Shown in pieces: positions 37,159 to 50,468 of a DNA stretch of 64,000 nt. How positions within the stretch are numbered: the first letter of the stretch is position 1; each line of letters opens with the position of its first letter. The DNA is taken from contig FJUW01000019.1 in the NCBI GenBank assembly GCA_900074885.1, positions 620,001 through 684,000 of the forward strand, read 5' to 3'. The notes under the pieces were generated by a model that was not told where the DNA came from, did no database searches, and worked only from the letters and a program-made list of their open reading frames with translations. The position numbers were made by a program, and so were the translations under genes. The DNA comes from Rhynchosporium graminicola. Its lineage: Eukaryota; Ascomycota; Leotiomycetes; Helotiales; Ploettnerulaceae.

Positions 37159-37500
37159 CTCGAGCTGGTAGGAGACTTCAGCTCAGTTGTGGTAGATAGC
37201 AGCGCTCGAAGCTGTATCTCGATGTCTGGAAAGTCATCGAGCGACCACTCGCTAGCGTCACATACCTTTGCGGGTAAATATATTTTATAAGTATAACGTT
37301 CTGCCTTCTCGGGGGCTGTACACCGCTTTCTGCTTGAGCTAGCTCTAGACCCCACTATGTACTAGGCAGCCTCGGCAAAGGAGGATTACTTACGGCCTTC
37401 AACATTCATTCCGATGTCCAACGCTGCCGCAGCGGTTTTCCGGCAGAAACCCGATCGGGCTTGGCGTAGCACGTGACTCGGCGCCATGTCGCAAGAGGCT
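37159..37500. promoter_or_regulatory. Helicase promoter region at the edge of the AT-rich block
   Basis: This GC-balanced stretch of about 340 bp must hold the helicase promoter. It ends at a 12-bp palindrome GCCGTATACGGC (37,503-37,514), after which composition changes abruptly. Confidence 0.5.
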
Positions 37501-38168
37501 AGGCCGTATACGGCGACAATAAATGCGATAATAAAAATTCACTTACCTTTACCTCTATAAAAGACCTTCTTACGCGCGAATATTTCTTCTCCTCTATATA
37601 TTCAATAAGTATAACTTTAGTACCTACTTCCTAACCTTCTAACTATTACTTATTACTAACGAGTAATTAGTAATTATACCTTAGTAATATACCTTTACTA
37701 ATAGTATTATTATAGCTAGCTAGGATATAGTAGTCCTTATAGCTTAGCTTAATAGGTAAGCCTCTATAGAGAGCTAGATAAAATTCCTTCGTTACTAACG
37801 AGCTTCTAAAAGTGAATATTAAGCTACTTATATCGCTCATTAGAGTAGAAAGTATCTTTCTTACTCTCCTCTAAATACTAGATACTATAAAGAAGAGCTT
37901 CGATAAGAACGAACCTTTTAGTCTTTTACTTATTACTAATTACTATTTAGAAGACTAAACTAGCCTCTTAAGAATAATAATAATATACGTACTAGTAGAG
38001 GAGCTAAGTACTAGAGCTATAAGTACCTTGCTACCTCTCCTTTTATTTCTTCGTTACTAATAAGTATCTTAAGCTTCTTTAGTAATAAGCCTTATACTTA
38101 TTAGTATTACTAATATATATCTACTCTTCTAAATCTTCTTATTATTAATATCTTCTTATTGTTAATAA

Positions 38169-38664
38169 TATAACGTTCCTGGTTCTGACTAGTACGCGGT
38201 ATATAGGCTCGTCGGTTAGTATTAGCTATAAAGTAAAGTAAATAAGAAGTTCGGTTCTTAATTAGAATTAAGATATTATAAGCAGGTATTAATTACTATA
38301 TGAATTTAAGCACGAAGCTCTTATCTAATAGCAGAAGTGCTAGTCTTATATAGAATCTTCGTTCCCTTATACTAGCTATATAAGACCGTCTTACAGAGCG
38401 CGTAAGCTCTCGCGACCTATCTAGTAGTCTAGTATATCCTGTGATTCTAGATTACCTATAGCTATAATACTATTATTACTTTAATATAAGTAGATATATA
38501 GTACTACTCGCTAGTTTATACTATAATCGTATTAGTACCTTTCCCCTAATAGTACTAACTCTTTTCTAGTACTAAAACCTATTTAGTACTTACTACTAGG
38601 TAGTACTATTAGTATTCTAGTACTAGGATAGTTTTAGTACTAAGAACTATACTAGTTCGTAATA
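38169..38664 (-). repeat. Element A, 3' LTR (left)
   Basis: A 496-bp long terminal repeat. On the plus strand it starts TATAACGTTCC (TG changed to TA by RIP) and ends GTTCGTAATA. The outer tip keeps CTGG and CTGA while the inner tip has lost its CpA/TpG. Confidence 0.9.
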
Positions 38665-41600
38665 CTATCCCCCTTCTATCTTAGCATATCCTTACGCTTA
38701 AGTATACTTAAGGAAATATCGACGACTACTTATAGCTATCTCCTTCTTTTATTATACCCCTCGAACGCTTAATTAAACGAGTTAATTATATTATACTTAG
38801 AAGATAAATAGAATTAAGTAGTAAAATTATAATATTATATATTAGATATAAAAAAGCGGAATATAAAGAATATATATCGTCTCGCGATCTTAAACTAATT
38901 AGATATAGTTATTACGCTTAACTAAATAAATCCTATGATATTCGTATAAGGAACCGGATATTTATAGCTTCCGAATAAGAAAGTCTTAATTCCTAAATCG
39001 AAAAATTAGAGGATAAGGAAGACTTAGCTATAGCTAAGTTCTATATATAAATTATAAGATTAAAGAAATAGAAACATTTCTTATACGAATAGCGATAAAA
39101 GATAATTACTACTAGTCTAAACTTAATAGCTAAGCTCGATACTCTTAAAGCTCTAGAAAAGGAAGAAAAGAAGAAATAAGAAAGGAAGGAGATACCTAAT
39201 AATACTAAGTTAGTAGGCGTAGAACTCTTTAGTTCTAATATCCTTATCGACCTCTTATTCGACCTAATAGTCGACTTTCCTTTTAACTCTACTAACTTAC
39301 TCTAAGTAGATCTAAGTTTTATTAATAGAAATTAGCTAATAATACTAAATAGTAAAAGCTTAACTTAAGTTCTTATATATTTTCCGAATATAAGTAGTTC
39401 TTCTATTTTACTAAGTATCTAATAATTCCTCATTTATACTAATAGTTTAGTAGTTCCTCTATATCGTATTCTATAAGTAGATTAACTAGTTTAGCGTATA
39501 TCTTCAGAGCTAGTAGTACTCTTAGTAGTACTTTTTCTAATAAGGATATATAGAATATTAGAAATATCTTCTTTATTATAGCTAATAGCTAGAGTTTATA
39601 ATTTAATAGTCCTTTAATATATTTAATTTTAAAAAGTCTAAGTTTCTTATAATCTAACTTATTACTTAGTCTTTATATATTAATATTTTTCCGTAGAAAG
39701 TAAACCCTATTCTCTTCCTATAGTATTAGCTTCTAACTACGATTTTTATTATAGTAATACGTATTCTTCTCTACTATAAACCGGAGTTCTTCTATAAGTT
39801 CCTTATAGAGATCTTAGATATTCCTAACTTAGATATAAGCTATATTATTATCCTTAACTATTAAGTTAAGTTCTCTATAAGTAATAGGTTCGTAACTATA
39901 ATTCGCGAAGAATAGTATAACTTTTATTATTTCTATAGTCGAGCTATTATATACGAATTCTACTAATAATAGTAGTTCTACTTAATTATTTTATTAATAG
40001 TTAATATAATAGCGTAAGTATACTTTAACTACTTAGTTTATTCTCTTATTTCCTCTATTAATCTAAGGATAGAAAGCTATTAATAGTTTTCGTTTAGTCC
40101 CTAGGAACCTTATTAAAGTATTCTAGAATTTTAATATAAATAACTTATCTCGATCCGATACTATTTCTTTAGATACTCTATACTTAGAGACTACCTCCTT
40201 AAAGTATACTTATACTAGTTATTCGGCTATAAGAGTAGATAAGACTAGTACTAAGATTATATACTTAGTAAGTCTCTCTATAATAATAAGTATTATATTA
40301 TAGCTAACTCTTATGACTAGGTCCTTTAATAGCAGTAATAGCCCTATAAAGTCCTATGATATCGATTTCTAAGATATTAGTAGTATTAGTACTATAATTA
40401 TCTGCCTATAAGGTATATATTAGAAAGACTTATTCCTAATATAAGTATTATAGTTAGCTAGTACTTCTTTAACTACTTAGCGGAGTCTTTCTAGCTAGTA
40501 GTTTCTTAAAATCCTTAGATATGTTCTTCATATCCCTTAGTATCTATACGCGGGAAGCTCGTATTATTCTTTAATATATACTTCTACTAAGCTTAGCGGA
40601 AGCTAAATTTTCCTATTAACTTATATAATATTATTCTTAATTATATTCCTTATAATAAGTTCTTTAGTCTTATCTAGGGATATTCTATCCTTCTTCTAAG
40701 CCTCCTTTAAGGTATTATACTAAGGTCCCTTAATTTCTTACTTAATCGTAATAGCTTCTCGGATATTAATAACTATATCTCTATTATCTAGCTATCTAAG
40801 TAAGGTAGTCTTATTATAGACCTTATTATCCTTGTAATCTAGTAATCTACTTAGAGTATCTACTTATATATTATCCTTTCTTTATATATACTTAATAACT
40901 AGATTAAAAGAAGCGAGTTCTTCTAACTATCGAGCTAATTAATAATTATCTAAGACCTTAGTAGTTATAAAAGTTCGGAGATTTATATAGTTAGTATAGA
41001 TAATAACTAGGAACTTAGCTCCTTATAAGTATATTTTCTAGTATTTAAATACTTTAATAATTACTATAAGTTCTTTCTTATAGATATTATAATTCTATTC
41101 AGCTAGAGATATTTTCTCTGAAAAGTAAGTGATTAGATATAGTTATCTTTTATTATCTCGCTATAGGTATATTATACTAGTATAAGTATTAAAGGTATCT
41201 ATTTCTATTATACTTTCCTTTTCTTCGTCGAAACTATATAAGATTAGTTCTTTTATAAATTCTTTCTTAATTCTCTAAAAAGCTTCCTTATACTAACTAG
41301 TCTAAGTAAAAGGAACGCTTTTCCTTATTAAGCTTATAAGTAGTTTAGTAATCTTAGAATAGTTTCTAATAAACTATTAGTAGAAGTTAGTAAAACTTAA
41401 TTATAATTATATATCCTTAATATTCTTTAGAGATTCCTATTCTTTTATAGCTTTAATTTTCTCCGAGTTAATACTTATCTCTCTAGAGCGAATAATATAC
41501 TTTAGAAAGATAACTTACTTAACTGAGAATTTATATTTCGATATCTTTAGTCTAGAATCTACTTTACGTAATACTTTTATAACTTAGGTAATATAGCTCT

Positions 41601-42476
41601 AGTATACCTCGATAGTCTCCGAGTATATTAGGATATTATCTAAGTAGTATATAGCGAATTTCCTAATAAAGTCCTTAAGAATATTATTATTCTATCTTTA
41701 ATATATAATTAGAGTATTAGTTAAGCTAAATAGTATTATTATATATTCCTATAGCCCTAAGAGTAATACGAAAGTAGTCTTCTACTCGTATCCCTCTTTA
41801 ATTCGGATTAAATTAAACGCGTTACGTTAGTTTAACTTAATATATATCTTTACTCTAGCTAGCTTATCTTATAAGTACTACGCGTTTAGTAAAAGATATA
41901 TATCTCTTATAGTTCTATTATTAATTATCTAATAGTCTCTATATAGTCTTCCCTTAGGATCTCTTACCTTCTTAATTACTAGTATATTAATAATATATAA
42001 TAACTTAGATTTCTGAATCTATCTTTTCTTTATACTTAACTCTTAATACTCCTTAAGTATCCTTATAGTATTATAGTTACAATAGCGAAGTATCTTTACG
42101 ATAAGTATAAATCTATCTTTAAAGTTTATCTTATAATCCTAAGGTTTATACTTAAGTAGAGCTCTTATATCTTACGGATCCTCGAATAATTTCGAGAACT
42201 TCTTATATAATTCAAGTAGCTATTCCCGAATATTATCTATCTAGCTAAGATAATTCCTAGGTTCTATCTAACTAGAAACCTGACTTAACTAGCTAGAGTC
42301 TATTAGCGTTATTATTAAGGAGGCGACGCTAGCCTCTTATTTACTAGCTAGTTAACTGCGCTTATATTTATAGTTACTAAATATAACTCTCTTAATTACT
42401 TAGTCTATACTAGGATTATAGTTATATAGCTATAATATTCCTAATATAATATTATATTATCTGATAAGTATAATAT

Positions 42477-42744
42477 TATAACGACACAAGACTCAAGGCG
42501 GTATACAAGCAAGAATAAACGAGTAGGGAGGCTAAGAGCGATCTTATATAGTCTACTACGAAGAAAACAAAAAGATAAGGAAGGAAGAAGAAGAGAGATA
42601 GAGTATAAGGCACCTTATATATATATACCGGTACTAGTCCGATACTATACCGGGTCAGATACTAGTTCTACCGGGATACCTATGAACTTAGGCCCTATTA
42701 TCTATTCTTCTTCTTATGTGATATTCAGGTGAGCTATCGTTATA
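42477..42744 (-). repeat. Element C, 3' LTR (left)
   Basis: 268 bp, aligning end to end with 50,201-50,468. The outer tip (ACGACACAAGACTCAAGG) keeps CpA, unlike the same segment of the right LTR. Confidence 0.88.
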
Positions 42745-42785
42745 TTACTCCCCCCCTAAGAAGAGCTTAACCCTAAGCTCGGAAA

Positions 42786-43216
42786 GTTATAGTTTATACT
42801 AGAATTAGTCTTTATTATAACTGTTTTTATTAATATTCGCGTAATAAGCGCTAGTCGCTTTTTAGTAGTAGTAAATTCTTTATCAGGTTCTGACTAGTTA
42901 TATCGCTATAATAGTACTATATTAGTTATAGCTTCTAAATCGGGCGGTAAGCGGTATTTGCTTTATCTGTTTATAGTAGGAGTCGAGTTTAAGTAGGGCG
43001 NGTTATAGTTTATACTAGAATTAGTCTTTATTATAACTGTTTTTATTAATATTCGCGTAATAAGCGCTAGTCGCTTTTTAGTAGTAGTAAATTCTTTATC
43101 AGGTTCTGACTAGTTATATCGCTATAATAGTACTATATTAGTTATAGCTTCTAAATCGGGCGGTAAGCGGTATTTGCTTTATCTGTTTATAGTAGGAGTC
43201 GAGTTTAAGTAGGGCG
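42786..43216. repeat. Exact 215-bp tandem copy separated by a single N
   Basis: Positions 42,786-43,000 and 43,002-43,216 read identically, with the only ambiguous base of the window (N) at 43,001. Identity over 215 bp within RIP-mutated DNA, with an N at the joint, points to an unmerged overlap of two contigs rather than biology. Confidence 0.9.
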
Positions 43217-43218
43217 TA

Positions 43219-44415
43219 GGGTATATAAAGGAAGGGGTTTATTAATATTAGAGCTTTTCCTTTTTAACTACGATAACTACTTTAACTTATAAGTTTATTC
43301 TCCCTAGACTACGATACGGCTTCTAGAGTAAGTATTATTACTAACTACTATAGTAGTCTACTATAATCTTATATATCAATCGACCTAATTAACTCTTCTC
43401 TTAATATAAGTAAGTTTCCTATCTTAGTTTTAAGGATAGTCCTTAAGTGCGATATAAGGGTTTTACGGATCTATAACGCTAACTCCTATAATACTTTTAC
43501 TAGTTCCTACTAGTACTCTTTCGGCGGCGTATTATATATATTGCCTACGGTATATTCACGCCTTCCTTAAGATAAAGTATAATAATACTCCTATTTTAGA
43601 ACTCCTATACTCGTTTAATAAGCTTAACTCTAAGCTTTATAAGTATTATTCGGCGTTAAAGAGCGGTTACGAGCTTATAAGTTACTTGAACCTGAACGCG
43701 GTATATATACTAACGCGTTATAGTTACCTGACTATATTAATATAGAGTACGCTATTTTATCCGGGTTACTTCCTAGCAGCGAAGCTAAGGACGCGGAGCT
43801 AAATCGGGGCGGTATTATAGCTACTTATAAGGCGATTAATCAGATCTATCGTCTTACGAAATCTGCTACTCCTACTACTACATTAGAGATTACTATTATA
43901 TAATTAGCAGAGACTTAAGCTTTAAAGCGTTCTATAGAGAAAGTATTTAAGGAGTTAGAGTTTATTAAAGTAGTAAGTTAAGATCTTAAATCCTTAGATA
44001 CTAGTACGATACTAATATAATATAGGATCTAGATCTTTTAATAGTAGATTCAGCGAAGTCTAAGTTAATAGTATAAATAGTATTAAAGCAGATAAAGGAG
44101 TTAAATAGTATTATATAGGAATTTACGAAGAAAGCTATATTTAAAGCTATAATATCTAATACTAAAGGAAAGAGGAATTTGCCTTCTAGTTTAGAGATAG
44201 CGTCAGATCTAGATACTCCCGGACTTTCTCTAAAGAAGAAATCTCATAGGATTAGCTATTATACTCGATCTACTACTAAAGCTATATTAGTAAATTTAAG
44301 TAAGAAGTTAGATATAGTAGTTCCGGTTCTAGATATTCTAGAATTACTAAGAGCTCCGGAGAACTTAGGAGAGAAAGCTAATAAAGTAGAAGTAATTAAA
44401 GAAGTAGAGTTTTAG
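43219..44415 (+). pseudogene. Antisense open-frame region between pol and the 3' LTR of element C
   Basis: On the plus strand, opposite to pol, a TATA-like sequence (GTATATAAAGG at 43,219-43,229) precedes a protein-like but stop-broken read, including SGLLPSSEAKDAELNRGG (about 43.77-43.82 kb). It ends in an open 78-codon frame, 44,179-44,415 (MPSSLEIASDLDTPG to the terminal EVEF). An open frame that long is rare in this RIP block. I do not recognise the product. It could be an accessory antisense gene of the element, as described for some plant Gypsy elements, or a separate inserted repeat. Confidence 0.4.
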
Positions 44416-47032
44416 ATATAGCGTTATTATAGAGTATAATCAGGGGATTATCTTTAGTAATAAATTCTAATACTAGTAACTATAATAGCTTATTATCTTC
44501 TAAGTAACTATAGTTATCTATTCCGTCTTCTTAAGCTTTAATCTACTGATCTAGTTTACGCGGAGGTCTAAGTTTACTTAGGTTAGTAATATAGAAGTCT
44601 CTGAGCTTATACGGAGCACTTATTAAGTCGGAAGTATTATACTAAGTTAGGTCCGGGTCGTAGCTTAGCTAGCTAACTTAATACTTCAGATTACCTCTTA
44701 GGAGCTATATAGCGAGTATATCTTATAACTCTTACTCTTCTTAAGTAGTAATAACCTCTAGGGGTAGGTTTTATAACTCCTAGCTTAATAATAGGTTATC
44801 TAGGTCCTTAAAGAGCAATTCGGGAGCGAATATATTATAAATAGAAGATCCCGGGAGTAAATCTAGCTTATAAGAGTATCCGATCTTAGCTAAGACCTAG
44901 TATAGTCTTGCCTAGAGACTAGATAGCTTCTTACTTAGCTAGTGATTCTTAAGGTTCCTTATAAAGAGAAATACCTTATCTCTAACTTCCTAGTCGATAT
45001 TATGCCGTTTCAGATCAGTTATAGCGCTTATCTTATACTAGGTAGCTAGTATATTAGCTTTTATAACCTCGATAGCGGATTTAGCACGTTTAGCTAGGGA
45101 TTTAGTATTAGTATAATTAAGCTTCTCTTACGGTATCGATCCGGTGAGTTACTTCTAGTCCTAGCTATTCCGTAGCAATATACTATATTTAAGGGTATAT
45201 AGCGCTATACTAATAGAATCGTAAGGTAGGGTTACTTAGGCGCGGTCTATTATCAGTAGTAGTTCGCCCTAGTTACTCTAGTAGTAATTAATAAAGAGTC
45301 TAAGGCGTTAGTTAATATACTGATTTATAATTTCCGTTTATCTGTTAGTTTACTAGTAGAAGGAAGTAGAGAGCTTAACTTTAACTCTAATTATATAGTA
45401 AAACTCTTACTAGAAGGATAAGACTAACTAAGCTTCTTAGTTAGATATAATTAACTTAAGAGTATATCCGAAATAATATATCTATTAGATAAATAATATC
45501 GCTATCCTATAGGTATCGATATTATAGTAGTATAGTATCGATACAGAGTCTTTCCTTAAGTAGTCGATAAATACTAATATCCTATTAAATCCTTAGTTAT
45601 TAGGCGGGAAGTCCTTAAAATCTATAGCTAAGTGCTATATAGAGTAGCTAGGCACCGGTAATAAGTAGAGGAATCCTTACTATTTCGTCTGTTTCGGATA
45701 AGAGTACTAGTAAGGGCGGTAATTATAAGTATACTATTTCACGTCCGATACGAGTCCTTTCTAGTAATAATAAGTAGAAATTATTTCGGTAGTCTTACGA
45801 GCGTTTAGATAAGCGGAGAAAACTTAATCGTAGACTTCACTAATTAAACGAGTATATAGCAGGGTATAGCGTTATACGTATAGATAACTATTATAAAGTA
45901 GTAAACTATTATTAATAGTATAGCTATCTTCTAATATATTTCGTTCTTTAGAGAATAATTCTTAGTTAAATTAGTATAGTTTCTCGATTAAATTAAAGGA
46001 GTTATATATAAGTTCCGGTAGTATATCAGTCCTTAGCGATATTAGGTATATATAACTAACTTAATCGATATAATACTTAGCTAGTTCCGTATTAATCCTA
46101 AAGTCTAAGTAATCTAGAGGTAATAAAACCTGAGATCTATTATCCCGTTTCTATTATTCCTATATCCTTAGATCTTATTCCTTATAGCTAAAGATATTAG
46201 CTTTAGTATTATCTTTACTAAGTATATATATAATTTGAAAGTTGAATTCGGAAAGGAATTCCATCTATCTAGCTTACTTACTAGTTAGGACCTTAGTAGT
46301 TATAAAGTATTCTAAGGATCGATAGTCCGTATATATACCGGTATAATATCGTAAAGATATAAGTTCCGGTTTCTATTTCTGGAAAGACTTAATAATAGCG
46401 TATAGCTCCTTATCATAGATCTCCTAGTTTAGTTTATATCTATTAAGAACATAAGAGTAGAATCTAATTAGATACTACTAGTTATCTTCATATAATTAGG
46501 AAATAACTCTAGCTATTATACTATTAGAGGTATTAGTTTCTAGTTTAGTTTATAATTCAGAGTCGAAATAATATAGTTTCTATATCGATAGTAGCTATTA
46601 ATATAAATCGTCGAAGGACTTCTTATAATCGTTAGTGAAATTCTATAGTACTATAGGCCGAGTAAGTACTAAGAGAGGTTTAGTAATAAGGCTGAAATTC
46701 CGAATAAATTAATAGTAGAACCTATAGAATCCTAGGAAGGATTTCATAGCTATTACTATTTCGGAGTACTTCTAGTCTACTAATAGTATTACTTTCTCGG
46801 GATCTAGCTCGATTCCGTTAGTAGTAATAATATATCTAAGGTATTTAGTCCGAGTAATATAGAATTCGCTTTTCTTAATATCTACTTAGAGTCTGATATC
46901 TATTAAGTATCGTAATACTAATTTAATATATTCCTTATATTCCTAGAGCGTTTCCGAGTATATAAGAATATTATCTAGGTAAGCTATATAGAAGTTATCT
47001 AAGTAGTCTAGTAGTATATTATTCATATATCG

Positions 47033-47254
47033 CTAGTACGTACTAGGTTCGTTATAGAGCTTAAAAGGTAGTACTTTATATTTATAGGATCTGAAGCGAG
47101 TTCGGAAAGTAATATACTCCTCGGATTCGAGGTTTATATAGATATAATTAAATACTACCCGGATATCTAGTTTAGTAAAGATTACTACTTTAGATATACG
47201 AGTTAAAAGCTTATCGATCCTAAGTATTAAGTAGGAATCCTTTCGAGTAATCAT
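47033..47254 (-). pseudogene. Element C reverse transcriptase fragment
   Basis: A 73-codon open read retains the Gypsy RT core: IFTKLDIRVVFNYIYI, then EYITFRTRFRSYKYKVLPF and NEPSTY, matching TKLDLRAAFNRIRI...TAFRTRFGSYEYLVMPFGL..NAPATF of active elements. Substitutions such as Ala to Val, Gly to Arg and Arg to Tyr are of the kind RIP makes. Flanking sequence has stops. Confidence 0.85.
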
Positions 47255-50200
47255 ATTAAGCTTATAATAGTTGATATAGAAGCGTAATCCTTTATTAGCT
47301 TTCTTAACGAATAGTATAAGTAATATAAAGGGACTTTAGCTAGATTTAATAAATCCCTTATCTAAGTTCTCTATAAGGTACTCCTTAGTTACTTATAGTT
47401 TATCTATAGATTACTAATATAAAAGCGAATATATATTAAGTAAAAGTTCTTCTAGAATAATTTTATAATTATATAAGCGATAAGGCGGAAGAATATTAGA
47501 ATCCCGCTTAGAAAAGGCTTCTTTAAAAGTATAATACTATTCCGATAGCTTTTCGGCTATAAGTTATTCGGTATCGGGATCCTTAGGAGAGTTACTATTT
47601 AGATAGTCTTATAAGAGGCGGTCTATCTCGTAGATACTAGTAAAAAACAATTCGGAACCTTTATATTTTATATTAAAGTAAAAAGCTATAATACTAATTT
47701 AGTAAATCGGAACTAGTTTCTAGATCCTTAGAGGTTAAGAGGAGCACTTATAGTAGAGTTTCAGCGTAAGTACCTTTCTCAATGAAATCAGAGCGGAAAA
47801 GAGTTCAGATTCCTTAGCGATAAGCGGAAATAAGTTAAAAGATAAAGATAATATATTAATATACTATATTACTACTATTTAGTATAATTAGTATTAGTCT
47901 AGCTAGTTTATAGCTAAGTCCCGCGCGTTAGTATCGATTTAGTGAGATCGATTAATACTAAGTTTATAAGGCGATAGAGTTATAATTATCTCCTTATTAT
48001 ATTAAAGAGTAGCTAGATAGCGTTCCGACTATAGTAGCTTATAGTAGAGCGTATCTAGCTTAACTTAAAATTATCATATCTATTTAATACTAATAATCAT
48101 ATCTTATTATCCTAAATTAAGGAGAATAAAAGAGTAGTTATAAATACGCCTGCTATTAATAGAAAGGTATAAATATATAAAATAAGTAATATAAGTTCTA
48201 ATAGATTATTAGAAACTACGTATTAGAATAGAATAAGGCAGTAGCTCGATTTTAATACTAAGGGCCCCTGATAGTCGTCCGGTAAGAGTACGATTAATAA
48301 ATAGATAACTATTCGCTCTAGTATTAATTAGGCTATTTATAGAGACTCTTAGCCTATTTATACTAACTATAATCGAGTATATAAATTACTTACTTCCTAT
48401 TAAGGAGTTAAGATTAAGATTAGAGAGATTATACTTACGTAGACCTAGAAAGGAGTTTTTACCTAGGCCTCGTCGTTTCCCTCTAGTATTAGTCCAGATT
48501 CGGAGGGTATATCTTCTACTACTTCCTCGGCTGCTCTCTCCTCTTCCGGAAATTTATTAATTAATTAAACCTTAAGCAGATTAGAGTAATCTAGCTTAAT
48601 ATAACTAAGTTATCTATAACTATAATACCTAGGGGGTTCTCCAGTCGAGGTAGCAGGGCGTTTTAGCGCAGAGGGAGTATTAGACTATACCGGGGTAAAA
48701 GTACGTACGTATAGTATAAGAGTAGTTTATCGAGGAGCTAAGCTTAAGGACTAGTAAGAGGTAGAACTAGTAGAAGTCGTAGTAGTAATAGTAGGCTTAT
48801 AGTACTATACCGGGGTAGTAGCTTTCTTAGGATAAGTACGTTCTAAGTTATAGTAATACTTAGTATTAAAAGAAAGTAAGGATCTAACTATAGAAGCGTA
48901 GTCCTTATTCTATATTAGTTTAATTATAAGGGTTAAAGCGCGTAAGGATAGTATAATCTTATCTTATATATAGAAGAACTACTTCTTCTTTTTAACTTTA
49001 CCTTAGATAGTAGCGCTTTGAAATCGACTACGAAACTCGGCGAAAGTCTCGCGTATATAGCTAGGTTATTATATTTCTAAGTAATAGAAAGCGTTATAAT
49101 AGTTATTTTCCTCTAAACTAGTAAGAAAGTTCTCCTTTAATAAGGAGATTATTTTATTACTAGTTTTAAACTCGTTAGCGAAGTACTAAAGCATAAGATA
49201 CTCTTTAGCTAATCTAGTAACTAGCTCCTATACGAGAACGCGCTAAGAGAAGTCTATAGGGTAGTAGTCGGCGTTTATAGCTAGTTAGTCTTATATTAAT
49301 ACTCTTTATTAGAGGAAGGTAGAGTCCGATCTATTATCTAGGGGTAAGATCTTCTTAGTAAGATAAGACTTCCTAGGGCGTAACTCTACCGATTCGGCGC
49401 TAGGAGAGGGAGATAGTTTATTAGGAATAATATCTTCTCTCTCGGTACTACGTATCGGAATAGAGTTTATTAGCTTATTAAACTCTAGAATACGCGGAGA
49501 TTATAGTATTAGTTCTAGTAGGAGAGTCGAAGATAAGCAAAGGACCCCTATAAGGAACTTATCTTATGCGAAGATTAGTCTATCTATAGTATCTTCTAAA
49601 GAGTTATTCTTTTCCTCCTAGTCTGCTAATTATTATAAGAGGGAATAAATCAGGTTCGAGTCACTTATAGTAATAGGAGTACTTAGCGATTATACTCCTA
49701 ATAAATTTCGCTTTTATTTTCCTTTCTCTCTTAGTTAGTACTTCCTTAATAAGGTATTAATATTCTTTAAAGTAAGAGATATTTAGAGTAAGGAAAGGTA
49801 TAAAAGATTAAGTTCAGAGGTAGAGCGGGGGGGATCGCGTTAAGTTCTCCTAGAACTAGAGGAGTCTCTAGTTTATTAGTTAAGAGCTATAATAGTAGCT
49901 TAAAAAGGAGTATATTAGAGCTATTTCGGCGGCGATACGTAAAAGTTAAAGTTCCGAGGTATTTATTATACTTTCTTTAAAATCTATCTATAATTCCTTT
50001 ATACTAAGGGGGTTATTAAAGGAGCGTTAGCGAAAACTTCCTCTATTATACTATTTACGATAAGCTAAATCAAACCCTAATTTATAGTTATCCGAGAGAT
50101 CTCTAGTATCTTAGCTATATGCGAGTAGTTATCGAATAACTAACTTAATAGTAAGATATTATAGTAAGCTATCTCCGGCTATCTTGATCTTTTTATTTAA

Positions 50201-50468
50201 TATAATAATATAAGACTTAAGGTAGTATATAAGTAAGAATAAATAAGTAGGGAGGCTAAGAGCGATCTTATATAGTTTACTATAAAGAAAACAAAAAGAT
50301 AAGGAAGGAAGAAGAAGAGAGATAGAGTATAAGGCACCTTATATATATATACCGGTACTAGTCCGATACTATACCGAGTCGGATACTAGTTCTGCCGGGA
50401 TACCTATGAACTTGGGCCCTATTATCCATCCTTCTTCTCATATGATATTCAGGTGAGCTATCGTTATA
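50201..50468 (-). repeat. Element C, 5' LTR (right)
   Basis: 268 bp, pair of 42,477-42,744. Its inner tip has lost CpA (TAATATAAGACTTAAGG) while its outer part keeps CCATCC, CTCATATG and TTCAGGTGAGC. Confidence 0.88.

Larger units (their letters stand above)
42477..50468 (-). mobile_element. Element C: second Ty3/Gypsy family, nested in element A
   Basis: Bounded by 268-bp LTRs in the same orientation and by the 5-bp target-site duplication AATAT (42,472-42,476 and 50,469-50,473). On the minus strand RT (about 47.3-47.0 kb; read VVIFTKLDIRVVFNYIYI), RNase H (about 46.44-46.23 kb; read EIYDKELYAIIKSF with a YTDYRSLEYF segment) and integrase-like sequence follow in Gypsy order. The empty target site is preserved in element B at 58,759-58,763. 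The length of 7,992 bp includes a probable 216-bp assembly duplication. An unusual 1.7 kb lies between pol and the 3' LTR. Confidence 0.87.

Noticed and set aside
37092..37355. An 87-codon minus-strand frame overlapping the helicase start
   Set aside because: It has no recognisable domain and no ATG context better than the helicase start; it is probably leader sequence.
49640..49690. A GGTTCGAGTC box resembling a tRNA B box
   Set aside because: It lies inside element C in RIP-mutated DNA and no cloverleaf can be drawn around it.
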